From CAZHUM01 sp046484045 (GTDB lineage: Archaea > Thermoplasmatota > Thermoplasmata > Halarchaeoplasmatales > Halarchaeoplasmataceae), in NCBI GenBank assembly GCA_046484045.1, contig JAWOBZ010000034.1, positions 1-37,769 of the forward strand: 37,769 nucleotides of DNA, written 5' to 3'. The position numbers and the translations under genes are program-made. Shown in pieces: positions 24,891 to 33,517 of this stretch. Numbering within the stretch: position 1 is the stretch's first letter; every line of letters starts with the position of its first letter. The notes beneath the pieces were generated by a model that saw only the letters and a list, made by a program, of their open reading frames with translations, searched no databases and was not told the origin of the DNA.

Positions 24891-25736
24891 TCACTTTCCC
24901 CAGCGTCTCTGTCTGTTTTGATAAGACCGTATAGCCCTCAGGAAATCTATCTTCCGGAATCCGGGCCAATAAACATCGGTAAAATAAAGCTCTGAGTAGG
25001 CCAACTGCCATATAAGGAAGTTCGAGATGCGTTCCTCCCCGCTGGTCCTCAGTATCAGATCGGGGTCCGGCAGGTCGGATGTGTATAACCTTTTGGCAAC
25101 CGCCTTTTCATCGATATCATCGACTTCCATCTCGCCGTCCTTGACTTCTTGAGCGACCTTTCGAATAGCACGGATGATCTCCTCTCTCCCCCCGTAAGCT
25201 ACGGCTATATTGAAAAAATAATCGTCGTAGTCCTTGGTCTTTTCCTCGGCATATTGGATCGACTTTTTAACTCTATCAGGCAGTTTTTCCACCGCACCTA
25301 TCGCCCTTATCTTGATCTTTTTCTTATGAACCCTTTCGTCGTCGGCAGCTCTTTTAAAGTTATCTTCGAAGAGATCCATCAACATCTCGACCTGCTCGGA
25401 ATCCCTGTTGATGTTCTCCGTTGAGAAGGCATATACTGTGAGATATTTGATATCCAACTCCACGCACCAGTCCAACATCTCTTCGAGCTTCTCCTTTCCC
25501 TGCACATGCCCCTCGTTGCTGTTGAGTCCCAACTGCCTGGCGAATCGGCGGTTGCCGTCCATGATGACGGCTATGTGCTGCGGGAATGCCTCGTGGCTCT
25601 TGATCTCTCTGAGTAGGCGTTTTTCATACGCTTTGTATGCCGTGTCCGAAATCGTCTTGGTTATCTCACTTATGTTGTGCCACCGAGTCAATAAGATTTC
25701 TAAATGATATAAATATATGTTGGAAGCATCCCTCAT
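24891..25736 (-). CDS. uppS: cis-Prenyltransferase (polyprenyl diphosphate synthase, UppS family)
   Basis: The 281-residue enzyme condenses isopentenyl diphosphate units in the cis configuration onto an allylic primer. In archaea this gives the long polyprenyl carrier for glycan assembly and N-glycosylation. Signature segments are HIAVIMDGNRRFAR with the catalytic Asp60, FSTENINR near 115, AYGGREEII near 190 and RTSGEERISNFLIWQ near residue 230, followed by ELYFTDVYWP. The N-terminal 50 residues are longer than usual for archaeal UppS. The ATG at 25736 is supported by a GGAGGTG site 13 bases upstream. Confidence 0.93.
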   Translation of the reverse strand: MRDASNIYLYHLEILLTRWHNISEITKTISDTAYKAYEKRLLREIKSHEAFPQHIAVIMDGNRRFARQLGLNSNEGHVQGKEKLEEMLDWCVELDIKYLTVYAFSTENINRDSEQVEMLMDLFEDNFKRAADDERVHKKKIKIRAIGAVEKLPDRVKKSIQYAEEKTKDYDDYFFNIAVAYGGREEIIRAIRKVAQEVKDGEMEVDDIDEKAVAKRLYTSDLPDPDLILRTSGEERISNFLIWQLAYSELYFTDVYWPGFRKIDFLRAIRSYQNRQRRWGK

Positions 25737-25782
25737 AATAAAAACGCACCTCCGAACACAACCATTAAATACACTTTGAAAA

Positions 25783-26880
25783 ATGCAGAATCAGGTGGTA
25801 TATTTGAAACATAAGAAGTTATTCCTTCCGGGACCGACGGAGGTAAGCAAAGACGTGATCGAAGCGATGGATGAATGGATGTTCGGGCACAGATCCAACA
25901 CCATGACCGATCTTTTCACTACAATAACAGAAGATACGAAAAAATTCTTCGACACGGAGAGTCACGTGATCATATTGACGGCGTCTGGAACAGCCTTCAT
26001 GGAGAGCTCGATAATGGACTGCGTAGACGAGAACGTTCTCTGTGCTACATGCGGCAGTTTCAGCGAGAGGCAGGCAGACATCGCAGAGAGGTTGGGTAAA
26101 GACGTAGACAGATTATCTTACGAATGGGGCAAAGCGGTAAAACCCGAAGATGTGAGAGAAGAACTCGAGATGGACGATTACGATGCGTTCACGTGTGTGA
26201 TGAACGAGACCTCGACCGGTGTGAGAAATCCCATCGAAGAGATCGGAAAGGTCATGGAAGATTATCCAGACACTCTGTTCATAGTGGACGGTATCTCGGC
26301 ACTAGGTGGGGATTACATCGACATCGAAAAGAACAACATAGACGTTATCTTCACATCCGTGCAGAAGACGTTCGCCATGCCTCCTGGTATAGCAGTGTGT
26401 GTTGTCAACGATAAAGCTTACGAAAGGAGCTGCGAGGCTGAATCAGGTGCTTGGTACGCAGGGTTCAAGCGCAACATCGATTACTACAAGAAGAAAGGAC
26501 AAACACATTCGACGCCTGCGATCTCACTCATGCTTGCTTATCGAGAACGAATGAAACAGATGCTGGAAGAAGGGCATAAAGCCGTTTCAGACAGACACCT
26601 CGAGATGGCTGAATACACAAGAGGATGGGCCGATAAGCACTTCGAGATGTTTCCAGAGGAGGGATACGAATCTCGAACTGTCAGCACGATAAAAAACACC
26701 CGTGGATTGAACATCGCAGAACTCAGGGAGAAGATCGACGAGAAGTACGACATGGTCTTCTCAAACGGATACGGCTCCAAGCTCAAGGAGAAAACGTTCA
26801 GGATCGGTCACATGGGCATCCATACCGTGGACAGCATAAAGGAACTGACCGATGCCATCGAAGACGTAGCAGGGCTGTGA
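25783..26880 (+). CDS. Class V PLP aminotransferase, SPT/phosphoserine aminotransferase type
   Basis: The 365-residue class V aminotransferase (alanine-glyoxylate / serine-pyruvate type) starts its conserved part at KKLFLPGPTEVS. The PLP lysine is Lys195 in TSVQKTFAMPPG. DETSTGVRNP-like CVMNETSTGVRNP and FIVDGISALGGDY supply the cofactor Asp. A strong AGGTGG site at 25793-25798 points to a TTG at 25804 (LKHKKLF) as a possible true start, which would shorten the protein by 7 residues. It lies in an operon with the phosphoglycerate dehydrogenase, so it probably makes phosphoserine from phosphohydroxypyruvate, as class V enzymes of this type do in Methanococcales. That role is inferred. Confidence 0.88.
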   Translation: MQNQVVYLKHKKLFLPGPTEVSKDVIEAMDEWMFGHRSNTMTDLFTTITEDTKKFFDTESHVIILTASGTAFMESSIMDCVDENVLCATCGSFSERQADIAERLGKDVDRLSYEWGKAVKPEDVREELEMDDYDAFTCVMNETSTGVRNPIEEIGKVMEDYPDTLFIVDGISALGGDYIDIEKNNIDVIFTSVQKTFAMPPGIAVCVVNDKAYERSCEAESGAWYAGFKRNIDYYKKKGQTHSTPAISLMLAYRERMKQMLEEGHKAVSDRHLEMAEYTRGWADKHFEMFPEEGYESRTVSTIKNTRGLNIAELREKIDEKYDMVFSNGYGSKLKEKTFRIGHMGIHTVDSIKELTDAIEDVAGL

Positions 26881-26885
26881 TCCAC

Positions 26886-27800
26886 ATGGTGAAGAGAGTT
26901 CTCGTTTGCAACCCCATCGATGAAGCGGCTATAAAGATGCTCGAAGATGCTGGATTAGAAGTGGACCAGAAGTTCGACATGTCTAAAGAAGAACTGACCG
27001 AGACCGTTCCACCCTATCATGCATTGATAGTAAGGAGCTCTACGAAGGTGAGAGAACCAACGCTCGATGCAGCCGAGAACCTCGAGGTCATCGGAAGACC
27101 CGGTATCGGCCTAGACAACATCGACGTAGATTATGCAGAGGACAAGGGTATAGCGGTTTACAACACACCGATGGCTACAACTTACTCCGTTGCAGAACTC
27201 GCCATGACCCACATCTTAGCGGCATTCAGAGATATCGTAGCAGGTACGAACAGTTTGAGAAATAACGAGTGGATAAAAAAGCAGCTCAAATCACATGAAC
27301 TCTACGAGAAAACATTGGGTATAATCGGATACGGACACATAGGCAGAGCCGTGGCAGAGAGAGCCCACGCCTTCGGTATGAACGTGATCGCATACGATGT
27401 TATCGATGTAGATGACCCCGCTCCCGCGAAGATGGTGGATATGGACGAGCTTTTGGAACAAAGCGACGTGATAACGATCCACGTGCCTCATATTCCCCCG
27501 ACCCACCACTTGTTAAGTTCAGAGGTATTCAAGAAGATGAAGGAAACAGCGGTGCTGGTTGACTGCTCGAGAGGAGGTGTCGTCGATGAAGACGCGCTTT
27601 ACGATGCTCTCACGAACGGAGAGATCAAATTCGCCAGCAAGGACGTCTTCGAGGAGGAACCTCCAAAAGATAATCCGCTCCTAGAACTGGACAACTTCCA
27701 CGCCACCCCGCACATAGGTGGACAGACCTTCGAGGGAGGTAAAAGAGCGGGGACACAGGCTGCCGAACAAGTGATCGAAGAACTGGAAAAAAGAGGTTAG
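26886..27800 (+). CDS. serA: D-3-phosphoglycerate dehydrogenase-like 2-hydroxyacid dehydrogenase (no ACT domain)
   Basis: The protein is 304 residues from the ATG at 26886; an in-frame GTG at 26877 overlapping the upstream stop (GTGA) is an alternative. The NAD-binding fold has GYGHIGRAVAERAHAFGM. The catalytic motifs are VDCSRGGVVDEDAL (Arg), VFEEEPP (Glu) and TPHIGGQT (His). It lacks the C-terminal ACT or ASB regulatory domains of the long SerA enzymes, so feedback by serine would need another route. It oxidises 3-phosphoglycerate, the first step to serine, if the operon context is read correctly. Related short enzymes also reduce glyoxylate or hydroxypyruvate. Confidence 0.87.
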   Translation: MVKRVLVCNPIDEAAIKMLEDAGLEVDQKFDMSKEELTETVPPYHALIVRSSTKVREPTLDAAENLEVIGRPGIGLDNIDVDYAEDKGIAVYNTPMATTYSVAELAMTHILAAFRDIVAGTNSLRNNEWIKKQLKSHELYEKTLGIIGYGHIGRAVAERAHAFGMNVIAYDVIDVDDPAPAKMVDMDELLEQSDVITIHVPHIPPTHHLLSSEVFKKMKETAVLVDCSRGGVVDEDALYDALTNGEIKFASKDVFEEEPPKDNPLLELDNFHATPHIGGQTFEGGKRAGTQAAEQVIEELEKRG

Positions 27801-27803
27801 ACG

Positions 27804-29081
27804 ATGGTAGATCTGAAGCCTTTCAAAGGCATACGATACAACAAGAAGAAGATTGAAGATATGGAGGACGTCATCACCCAGCCCTACGACAAGATACCGA
27901 GTGACCTGCAGAACGATTACTATGATAAAAGCGAATACAACTACTGCAGACTGATTTTACCAAAGGAGGAGAACAGGTACGATATCGCTGCTGAAAGAGT
28001 CCATGAGTGGATAAGGAAAGAGATTCTGGAGAAAGATGACAATCCAGGACTCTACGTTTACTATCAGGACTTCGAGGTGCTTGGAAATAAATACACCCGG
28101 AAAGGTTTCATCTCCGCCGTTAAACTGTATCCCTTCGAAGAAGGAGTGGTTCTTCCCCACGAGAAAACCCACAAAGGCCCGAAGATAGACAGGCTCAACA
28201 TGCTCACCGCTACCGAAAAGAACCTAGAACCCGGTTTCATGTTGTACACCGATGAGGACGGCACTACCATCGATATTTTCGACGAAGTCAGTCAAAAAGA
28301 ACCTCTCTACGAAGCAACTGACGGGTACGGTGTACACAATCGAGTCTGGAAGATAGAGGACCGAGGAGTTATTGAAAAAATCAAGCAGGTTCTAAATGGA
28401 GAACAAGTTGTCATAGCGGATGGGCACCACAGGTACGAAACCGCGGTGAACTACAGAGATACGATGAGGGAAAAGAATCCAGATTGGAAAGAGGGCGAAG
28501 CGTTCAACTACAGGATGACTTTCATGGTCCCCGTGCAGGACAAAGGTCTGGTCGTTCTACCCGGCCACCGATTACTTCTCCAAAGCGAGTTCAAAGAAGA
28601 GCACCTGGAGAAACTGAAAGATCACTTCGATATCGATGAGATAGACGTCCACGATGCAGACGGATTTCTAAAAGACAACGCGGATACTACTTCGTTCGTT
28701 GTCTACACGAAAAAGGGATGCTACTCTCTAAGGTTGAAAAGCAGAGATGCCATCGAGAAATTCATGGATCCGGACTACTCCCAGGATTACAAAGAACTGG
28801 ACGTCGTAGTCCTCAGAGACGTTATCTTCGAAGGGGTCATGGAAACAGGTGAACTCAAGATCGATGAGACCATAGCATACGAGAGATGGTCCGAAGATGC
28901 GGTGAAAAGAGTTGACCGGGAAGAAGCAACGGCTGCATTCCTTGTTAACGCCACGAAACCGGAACAAGTTTTAAAGGTGGCTAAGAACGGTGAGCGCATG
29001 CCACAGAAGTCAACCGACTTCTACCCGAAAGCTGACTCTGGTTTCGTCATGATGGACATCTCTCTGGGTGAGATGCTCTAA
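27804..29081 (+). CDS. DUF1015 protein, linked to serine metabolism
   Basis: The 425-residue DUF1015 protein has the family blocks LKPFKGIRYNKKKIED at the N-terminus, LPHEKTHKGPKIDRL (117-131) and ADGHHRYETA (205-214). The DGHHR segment resembles the active-site DGHHR of ParB-type serine kinases such as archaeal SerK. The protein begins 3 bases after the serA-like gene and is clearly co-transcribed with the aminotransferase. No phosphoserine phosphatase is seen in the window, so a role in the last step, serine/phosphoserine conversion, is plausible. This is inference; the family is otherwise uncharacterised. Confidence 0.85.
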   Translation: MVDLKPFKGIRYNKKKIEDMEDVITQPYDKIPSDLQNDYYDKSEYNYCRLILPKEENRYDIAAERVHEWIRKEILEKDDNPGLYVYYQDFEVLGNKYTRKGFISAVKLYPFEEGVVLPHEKTHKGPKIDRLNMLTATEKNLEPGFMLYTDEDGTTIDIFDEVSQKEPLYEATDGYGVHNRVWKIEDRGVIEKIKQVLNGEQVVIADGHHRYETAVNYRDTMREKNPDWKEGEAFNYRMTFMVPVQDKGLVVLPGHRLLLQSEFKEEHLEKLKDHFDIDEIDVHDADGFLKDNADTTSFVVYTKKGCYSLRLKSRDAIEKFMDPDYSQDYKELDVVVLRDVIFEGVMETGELKIDETIAYERWSEDAVKRVDREEATAAFLVNATKPEQVLKVAKNGERMPQKSTDFYPKADSGFVMMDISLGEML

Positions 29082-29101
29082 AACACTTTTCTTTTTTATT
29101 T

Positions 29102-30082
29102 TCAGTAATCGAACTCTTCAGCCAATTTTTTCATCCGTTCTACGGATCCTGAATAACCGGCTTCTTCCATTCTTCTTATCAGGTCCTCGAATCTATCCCC
29201 ACCGCCGGCCGTGTTGTCCGCGTGACAAACGATCTTCTCTTCCAACGTCTCCGGGATGTAACTTCTGACAGGCAGGTCCTGCTCTTTCGCTTCCTCTTTA
29301 GTGATCCCTCCGCCGACGTGCCTTTCGACTATCCTAGCGAGTTCCTCATCCCAACCCTTATCCTTTATGATCTCCGCCCCTTCGACTCCGTGTGCGACAC
29401 CGTGGGTCACCGTTCTTCCGATATCGTGAAGCATGGCACCGGCCATCAGTAAACGCAGGTCTCCGCCGTATTTTTTATGCAGTTCTAACGTTCGGTCCAG
29501 TACTTCCAACGTGTGCTCGATTATCTTTTCTTCCATCCCTCTACCTATCAACAGTTCGTAGCACTCACCCAGAGAAGGTATCTTACTGTAATCTATCACA
29601 CGTTTTCCCTCTTCAGATGGGAGCACTGCCATCCTCCTTCCGGGTATCCCAGTCATTTTCCTGGAGTTGTACCGGTCTAAAAAAACCGATAGGGCCGCTA
29701 CTTCAGAATGGGGCTGGTTTCCAACGGCAATATTATGATCCGCCAGTTCGTAAACGTCACCTGGAACTTTTTCCGCTCCAACGATTATCAGCGGGTCTTC
29801 GATTTGGTTCATATCCAGATCGTCTATGCCCTCTCCGTACATGGTCAGATGTATCGTGGTCCCCTCCCATTCTCTTATGCAGTTTCTCCAGTCTCCCACT
29901 TCGCTTATTCTAAAATGCCCTCCAAACCTTTCTGTAACATCGGATACCGTTCTCTTCACACGGGAATCAATTTTCGGCATAATCACCTCTCCCGCTCCGA
30001 AAGCTCTAGCGGTCAAGCAAACGTGGGTGGTCATCCTTTTATCCCTTTCCGGCCGATGGCCTAATCTCAGAACGGAAGTCAA
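29102..30082 (-). CDS. tRNA (C56-2'-O)-methyltransferase Trm56 fused to an HD domain
   Basis: The protein is 326 residues from a TTG at 30082. A TGA three codons upstream excludes an earlier start. Residues 1-175 are the SPOUT-type Trm56 (VLRLGHRPERDKRMTTHVCL, VGAEKVPGDVYELADHNIAV, GNQPHSEVAALSVFLDR), which methylates the ribose of C56 in the T-loop of tRNA. From about residue 185 an HD-type phosphohydrolase domain follows, with His190, His219-Asp220 in MLHDIGRT, His255 and His287-Ala-Asp289. Trm56 alone is about 175-200 residues, so this is a fusion. What the HD domain hydrolyses is unknown. It lies 22 bases after the membrane-protein gene on the same strand. Confidence 0.92.
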   Translation of the reverse strand: MTSVLRLGHRPERDKRMTTHVCLTARAFGAGEVIMPKIDSRVKRTVSDVTERFGGHFRISEVGDWRNCIREWEGTTIHLTMYGEGIDDLDMNQIEDPLIIVGAEKVPGDVYELADHNIAVGNQPHSEVAALSVFLDRYNSRKMTGIPGRRMAVLPSEEGKRVIDYSKIPSLGECYELLIGRGMEEKIIEHTLEVLDRTLELHKKYGGDLRLLMAGAMLHDIGRTVTHGVAHGVEGAEIIKDKGWDEELARIVERHVGGGITKEEAKEQDLPVRSYIPETLEEKIVCHADNTAGGGDRFEDLIRRMEEAGYSGSVERMKKLAEEFDY

Positions 30083-30104
30083 GTTATTTCACGTCCCTTA
30101 TCAT

Positions 30105-30686
30105 CTACCAGGAATCTTCTTCCTCTGGAAAGAGATCTTTCTCCCTGTGTTCTTCCGCCCTTCTCTCCACACTAGATGGTTCGGTTTCTTCCTCGTATTC
30201 ATCCTCAATATCTTCATCGAACTCTTCTTCTTCCCATTCGTCTTCTTCGTAGTCCGTTCCACTCCATTCCCTTCCACCGCCGAGTTCGCCTCCTTCGATC
30301 ATCGGCACCAGTACACCGCGTGTTAATAGAAGCGATGTGATGAAAGTGAATATCGCCGGGAGTACGATGTAAAGGGTCAATTCGATGCCGGATAAGTTTT
30401 GACTTGTGCCTGATTGATAACCTATCCAGACTATAGCGGCTGCAACGACTCCGGACAAAAATTTTCCGATGATGTCAGAACTACCGGTCAGGTCCTCCAG
30501 GAAGAAGAAGGGAGCAATAAATACGCCCAGTATAAAAGCCAATACAGAATAGAAAAAAACCCATTGTTCTAACCCCATTATCACGTAGATGAAATACGTC
30601 ACTGTTCCGATTATCGCCATCCCTGATATTAGAGCGAAGGTCCCCGTCGAATATCTTTCAAATATATCAAGGTCGTATAGATCCAT
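30105..30686 (-). CDS. Four-helix membrane protein with acidic tail
   Basis: I do not recognise a family. The 193-residue protein has four hydrophobic segments, roughly residues 16-37, 42-62, 73-90 and 100-122. These are followed by a Gly-rich hinge and a strongly acidic C-terminal tail of about 60 residues containing WEEEEFDEDIEDEYEEE. The tail presumably faces the cytoplasm. It lies between an HTH protein and Trm56-HD, all on the minus strand with gaps near 22 bases, so the three are probably one operon. Confidence 0.75.
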   Translation of the reverse strand: MDLYDLDIFERYSTGTFALISGMAIIGTVTYFIYVIMGLEQWVFFYSVLAFILGVFIAPFFFLEDLTGSSDIIGKFLSGVVAAAIVWIGYQSGTSQNLSGIELTLYIVLPAIFTFITSLLLTRGVLVPMIEGGELGGGREWSGTDYEEDEWEEEEFDEDIEDEYEEETEPSSVERRAEEHREKDLFPEEEDSW

Positions 30687-30708
30687 AATATCATCTTTTC
30701 ATATTATT

Positions 30709-31209
30709 TTATTCTTCTTCCTTCAATTCCATTATACGGTGTCCTCTGTAACCTAAGTTGATCGAGCGTTTCACCAAACTTTTCAATGTTATCTGAGATA
30801 CTCCGATCTTTTCGCCGATATCTTTGGCGAAGTTATCACCTTTCTGTACATCTTCCAGTATCTTTTCTTCTAGGTCTTTGAACTTTTCGTCGTCTACCAT
30901 AGCAGCATAGAGCACTTCGCTTATCTCTTCAACCGGTACAGTGGCATCGATATGGACCTGAGAGTAGTAGGTGTGATAAGCTCGCTGGGTCTCTTTATCC
31001 GTGTGCTGCCATCTAGTCTCGACCAATTTCATCTTCTCGAACAGTTTCAAGGCGTCTTTACCCTCTTCACCGTATTCTTCCTCGATCTCTTCAGCGGTCT
31101 TCCACCCTTCTGCCAGATCTGTAAATATCTGTTTTTTCTTCTCGGTGCTGACCGCTCTGAGTATCGGGACGAAGTCGGTCACATCCTTGATTACTTTTAT
31201 TCGTGCCAT
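30709..31209 (-). CDS. Archaeal winged-HTH protein, ArsR-like
   Basis: The protein is 166 residues from the ATG at 31209 (MARIKVIKDVTDFVPILR). This start has an AGAGGA site 7 bases upstream and the TATA-like AATTATATC about 30 bases upstream. The N-terminal domain looks like an ArsR-type winged helix (VSTEKKKQIFTDLAEGWKT, EEIEEEYGEEGKDALKLFEKM). The C-terminal domain also holds a helix-turn-helix-like segment (FAKDIGEKIGVSQITLKSLV). The VIKDVTD opening resembles that of the twin regulators at 17845 and 18495. The regulated genes are unknown; it starts a run of three co-oriented genes. Confidence 0.75.
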   Translation of the reverse strand: MARIKVIKDVTDFVPILRAVSTEKKKQIFTDLAEGWKTAEEIEEEYGEEGKDALKLFEKMKLVETRWQHTDKETQRAYHTYYSQVHIDATVPVEEISEVLYAAMVDDEKFKDLEEKILEDVQKGDNFAKDIGEKIGVSQITLKSLVKRSINLGYRGHRIMELKEEE

Positions 31210-31283
31210 CGTAAATCCTCTTACACTATACATTGATATAATTTAATATTTTTCTATACTTACTGTAAAATTTTACTATTTTT

Positions 31284-31718
31284 CTAATTTTCTCTATTCT
31301 CTTCGTTCCTTCTTTTCCTTGGATTTCTAACCAGCGACCTAGCCCTTATGATAAACGGGGGGATACTCTCCACGTCCTTTATCTCTTTTTTAAGATGCTT
31401 GATGAGCCTCCTCCTGTACTCCATATCCGGCTTGATACTGTTCGCCCTGCAGGCCCTCTTTATACGGCCGGCGAGTCTCCTTCCAGTGTGGTCCCAATCC
31501 GTGAGTACTATGACTTCTTCATACTTTCCTCTCATCCCCTCTATGATATGGAAGATCGTCTTTCTGCCTTTGATCTTGATGATCACACCTTCGAATCCGA
31601 GTGCACGGAGAGCTTCGACATCCTTTTTACCCTCGACGATTATAGGGATCGATCTGTTGTCTTCCCTCATCGTATCCAGGGTATCCTCGACACCCTTGAG
31701 TTCTTCTTCTATCCTCAT
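31284..31718 (-). CDS. Toprim-domain protein (UPF0292-like)
   Basis: The protein is 144 residues from the ATG at 31718. The longer in-frame start at 31772 would run into the preceding DUF167 gene and adds unconserved residues. The Toprim motifs are IVEGKKDVEALRALGF (Glu at the start) and LTDWDHTGRRLAGRI (DxD type). The C-terminus is rich in Arg and Lys. Small Toprim proteins of this kind are common in archaea, resemble the Toprim part of DnaG or topoisomerases, and have no proven role. Confidence 0.83.
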   Translation of the reverse strand: MRIEEELKGVEDTLDTMREDNRSIPIIVEGKKDVEALRALGFEGVIIKIKGRKTIFHIIEGMRGKYEEVIVLTDWDHTGRRLAGRIKRACRANSIKPDMEYRRRLIKHLKKEIKDVESIPPFIIRARSLVRNPRKRRNEENREN

Positions 31719-31734
31719 CTTCTCAACTTTAATA

Positions 31735-32049
31735 TTATATTTTATCCAGTGCGGACAAAAAGTTTTTTTCATCCATACCTTCCAGGAACACCTTTTTCTT
31801 CCTGGACGTTTGGCCTTTGGTTATATAGACTCTACCCTCTTCTATGCCGAGAAAACGTGCAAAGTATATTATCAGACCGGCGTTGGCTTCTCCGTCCACG
31901 GCCCTACCTCTAACTTTGACCTCCAAACATTTCCTCCACATATTGTATCCTGATATCTCGTTTTTTTCGGAACCAGGAGAGACGAATAGGTCTACATAGA
32001 TGCCTTCAGCAGTGGTATGAATACAATCTTTTACACATTCAGATTTCAT
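31735..32049 (-). CDS. DUF167 (YggU-family) protein
   Basis: The protein is 104 residues. The family pattern VSPGSEKNEISG then VKVRGRAVDGEANAGLI and FLGI...VYITKGQTSRKKKV matches the small alpha/beta DUF167 family. It lies 72 bases downstream of ftsZ on the same strand and precedes the Toprim gene by 16 bases. In bacteria the family is often near the cell-division cluster, and here too it is next to ftsZ. Function is unknown. Confidence 0.87.
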   Translation of the reverse strand: MKSECVKDCIHTTAEGIYVDLFVSPGSEKNEISGYNMWRKCLEVKVRGRAVDGEANAGLIIYFARFLGIEEGRVYITKGQTSRKKKVFLEGMDEKNFLSALDKI

Positions 32050-32120
32050 CTGAAACGAGTATCGCTCAAAACACTTAAAACATTTGTGATAAGAAAAAAG
32101 GGGTGAGGAGGTGATAGTGA

Positions 32121-33125
32121 TTATGAAACGGTTGAAAAAGACATACGTGGGTCGCGTCTGAGTTTCTTGCTCGACTTAAGACCGGTTATTATGGACATGA
32201 GCTTGATCTTATTCTTGAAAAGTGGATCTATTCTAGCCCCGAAGATCACCCCGGCGTTGGGGTCGAGTTTGGATGTCATGGATGTCACAACATCGTTCAT
32301 CTTCTGTAGATTCATATCCGGCCCTCCAGTAACGTGGATCAGCGCCTTCTTGGCACCAGTGTAATCCACGCTCAAAAATGGATTGGAACTTGCTTCTTCC
32401 ACCGCCTTCAGCGGTTCGTCGATGCTGGACTCTCCCTTCATCAATGTGGATACTCCACCGGTTTCTAGAACGGATCTAAGGTCGTTGAAGTCTAGATTGA
32501 TGAGCGACGGGCAGGTGACTGTCTCGGTGACGCTCTTGATGAGATCTGAGATCAGTGCATCCATAACACCGAAGGCTTCGTCCATGGGAAGGTCGGAAAC
32601 GACTTTGAGAAGTTTATCATTTTCTAATATGATGGTCGAGTTTGCATAGCTTTGGATCTTTTTCACTCCTTTGATAGCGTAATTTCGTCTCATCTTTCCC
32701 TCGAAAGAGAAGGGCATGGTCAGTATCGCTATCACCATGGACCCTCTCCGTCTGGCGATCTCGGTTATCACAGGTGCTGCCCCCGTTCCAGTCCCTCCGC
32801 CCATACCCGCTGTGACGAAAATAAGGTCGGCATCTTTGAACATATTATTGAAACCTCCCGAAGCACACTGGGCACAGTCTTCTCCCACCTTGGGACTTCC
32901 ACCCGCCCCGAGCCCTTTGTTGTGTTTGGCACCGATAAGAACCCTATTGTCAGCCATGATATTTTCGAGATGTTCTCTATCGGTGTTCACCGCGATGGTT
33001 TCAGCGCCTGTGATCCCCATGCGGCTCAATCTGTTGATGCTGTTATTTCCTCCACCTCCGACTCCTACAACGTATACTGACAGACGACTAAAATCCCCAT
33101 ACTCGTTATAGCCCATCGAGACCAT
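32121..33125 (-). CDS. ftsZ: Cell division GTPase FtsZ
   Basis: The 334-residue FtsZ shows the nucleotide-binding loops GVGGGGNNSINRL (21-33) and the tubulin signature GGGTGTGAAP (109-118). The T7 loop NLDFND (210-215) is the synergy loop that triggers GTP hydrolysis in the next subunit. VFGV-type MDEAFGVMDALISDLI is regular. The C-terminus ends shortly after the tubulin fold (KKLRRDPRMSFSTVS), with no long linker. The ATG at 33125 has an AAGGA site 6 bases upstream; MGYNEYG at 33116 is an alternative. It lies 50 bases after the RHH gene and is probably co-transcribed with it. Confidence 0.95.
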   Translation of the reverse strand: MVSMGYNEYGDFSRLSVYVVGVGGGGNNSINRLSRMGITGAETIAVNTDREHLENIMADNRVLIGAKHNKGLGAGGSPKVGEDCAQCASGGFNNMFKDADLIFVTAGMGGGTGTGAAPVITEIARRRGSMVIAILTMPFSFEGKMRRNYAIKGVKKIQSYANSTIILENDKLLKVVSDLPMDEAFGVMDALISDLIKSVTETVTCPSLINLDFNDLRSVLETGGVSTLMKGESSIDEPLKAVEEASSNPFLSVDYTGAKKALIHVTGGPDMNLQKMNDVVTSMTSKLDPNAGVIFGARIDPLFKNKIKLMSIITGLKSSKKLRRDPRMSFSTVS

Positions 33126-33175
33126 ATTGATTCCTTCGGTTAGAGTGCCTCATCTAAGAGGAAGATGCATCCCAA

Positions 33176-33496
33176 TTACTCTTCTTCCAACTTCTTCTGA
33201 TATTCTTTTATCCTCTGACGCACGTATTCACGTACGGCTGTCCTTATGGCATCGTCCACGGATATCGAATCACCGCCGCTCACCAAGCTTTCTATCTCGG
33301 TTACCTTCTGCTTCGGAAGATCCACCGTTACTTTGGATATGTGTTCCGGGGCATTTCTAGCCTTGATGAATTCATCTATTGCGGTTCTGATAGCTTCAGA
33401 CATGTTGGAGAAATCTCCTTTGTCCACTAGTTCATTTAGACTATCTGCCATGTTGTTTGGAATTCTGACGGTTATTCTTTGTGTGTCCGACGACAT
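33176..33496 (-). CDS. Tandem ribbon-helix-helix regulator next to ftsZ (CdrS/CdrL-like)
   Basis: The 106-residue protein contains two RHH (CopG-type) units. The first covers about residues 5-46 (QRITVRIPNNMADSLNELV with SNMSEAIRTAIDEFI) and the second about 54-98 (SKVTVDLPKQKVTEIESLV with SVDDAIRTAVREYV). Both alternate residues as beta-strand contacts, so one chain could bind like a dimer. In haloarchaea an RHH protein (CdrS) is encoded with ftsZ2 and controls cell-division genes; the same arrangement here makes it a likely homologous regulator, though CdrS is shorter. The name is an inference. The gene is preceded by a 29-base dyad. Confidence 0.85.
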   Translation of the reverse strand: MSSDTQRITVRIPNNMADSLNELVDKGDFSNMSEAIRTAIDEFIKARNAPEHISKVTVDLPKQKVTEIESLVSGGDSISVDDAIRTAVREYVRQRIKEYQKKLEEE

Positions 33497-33517
33497 AAGT
33501 GCACCAACGGTATTTTA

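Noticed and set aside
31348..31953. 201-codon plus-strand frame
   Set aside because: Antisense to the Toprim and DUF167 genes; low-complexity Ser/Leu content is typical of a reverse-frame shadow.
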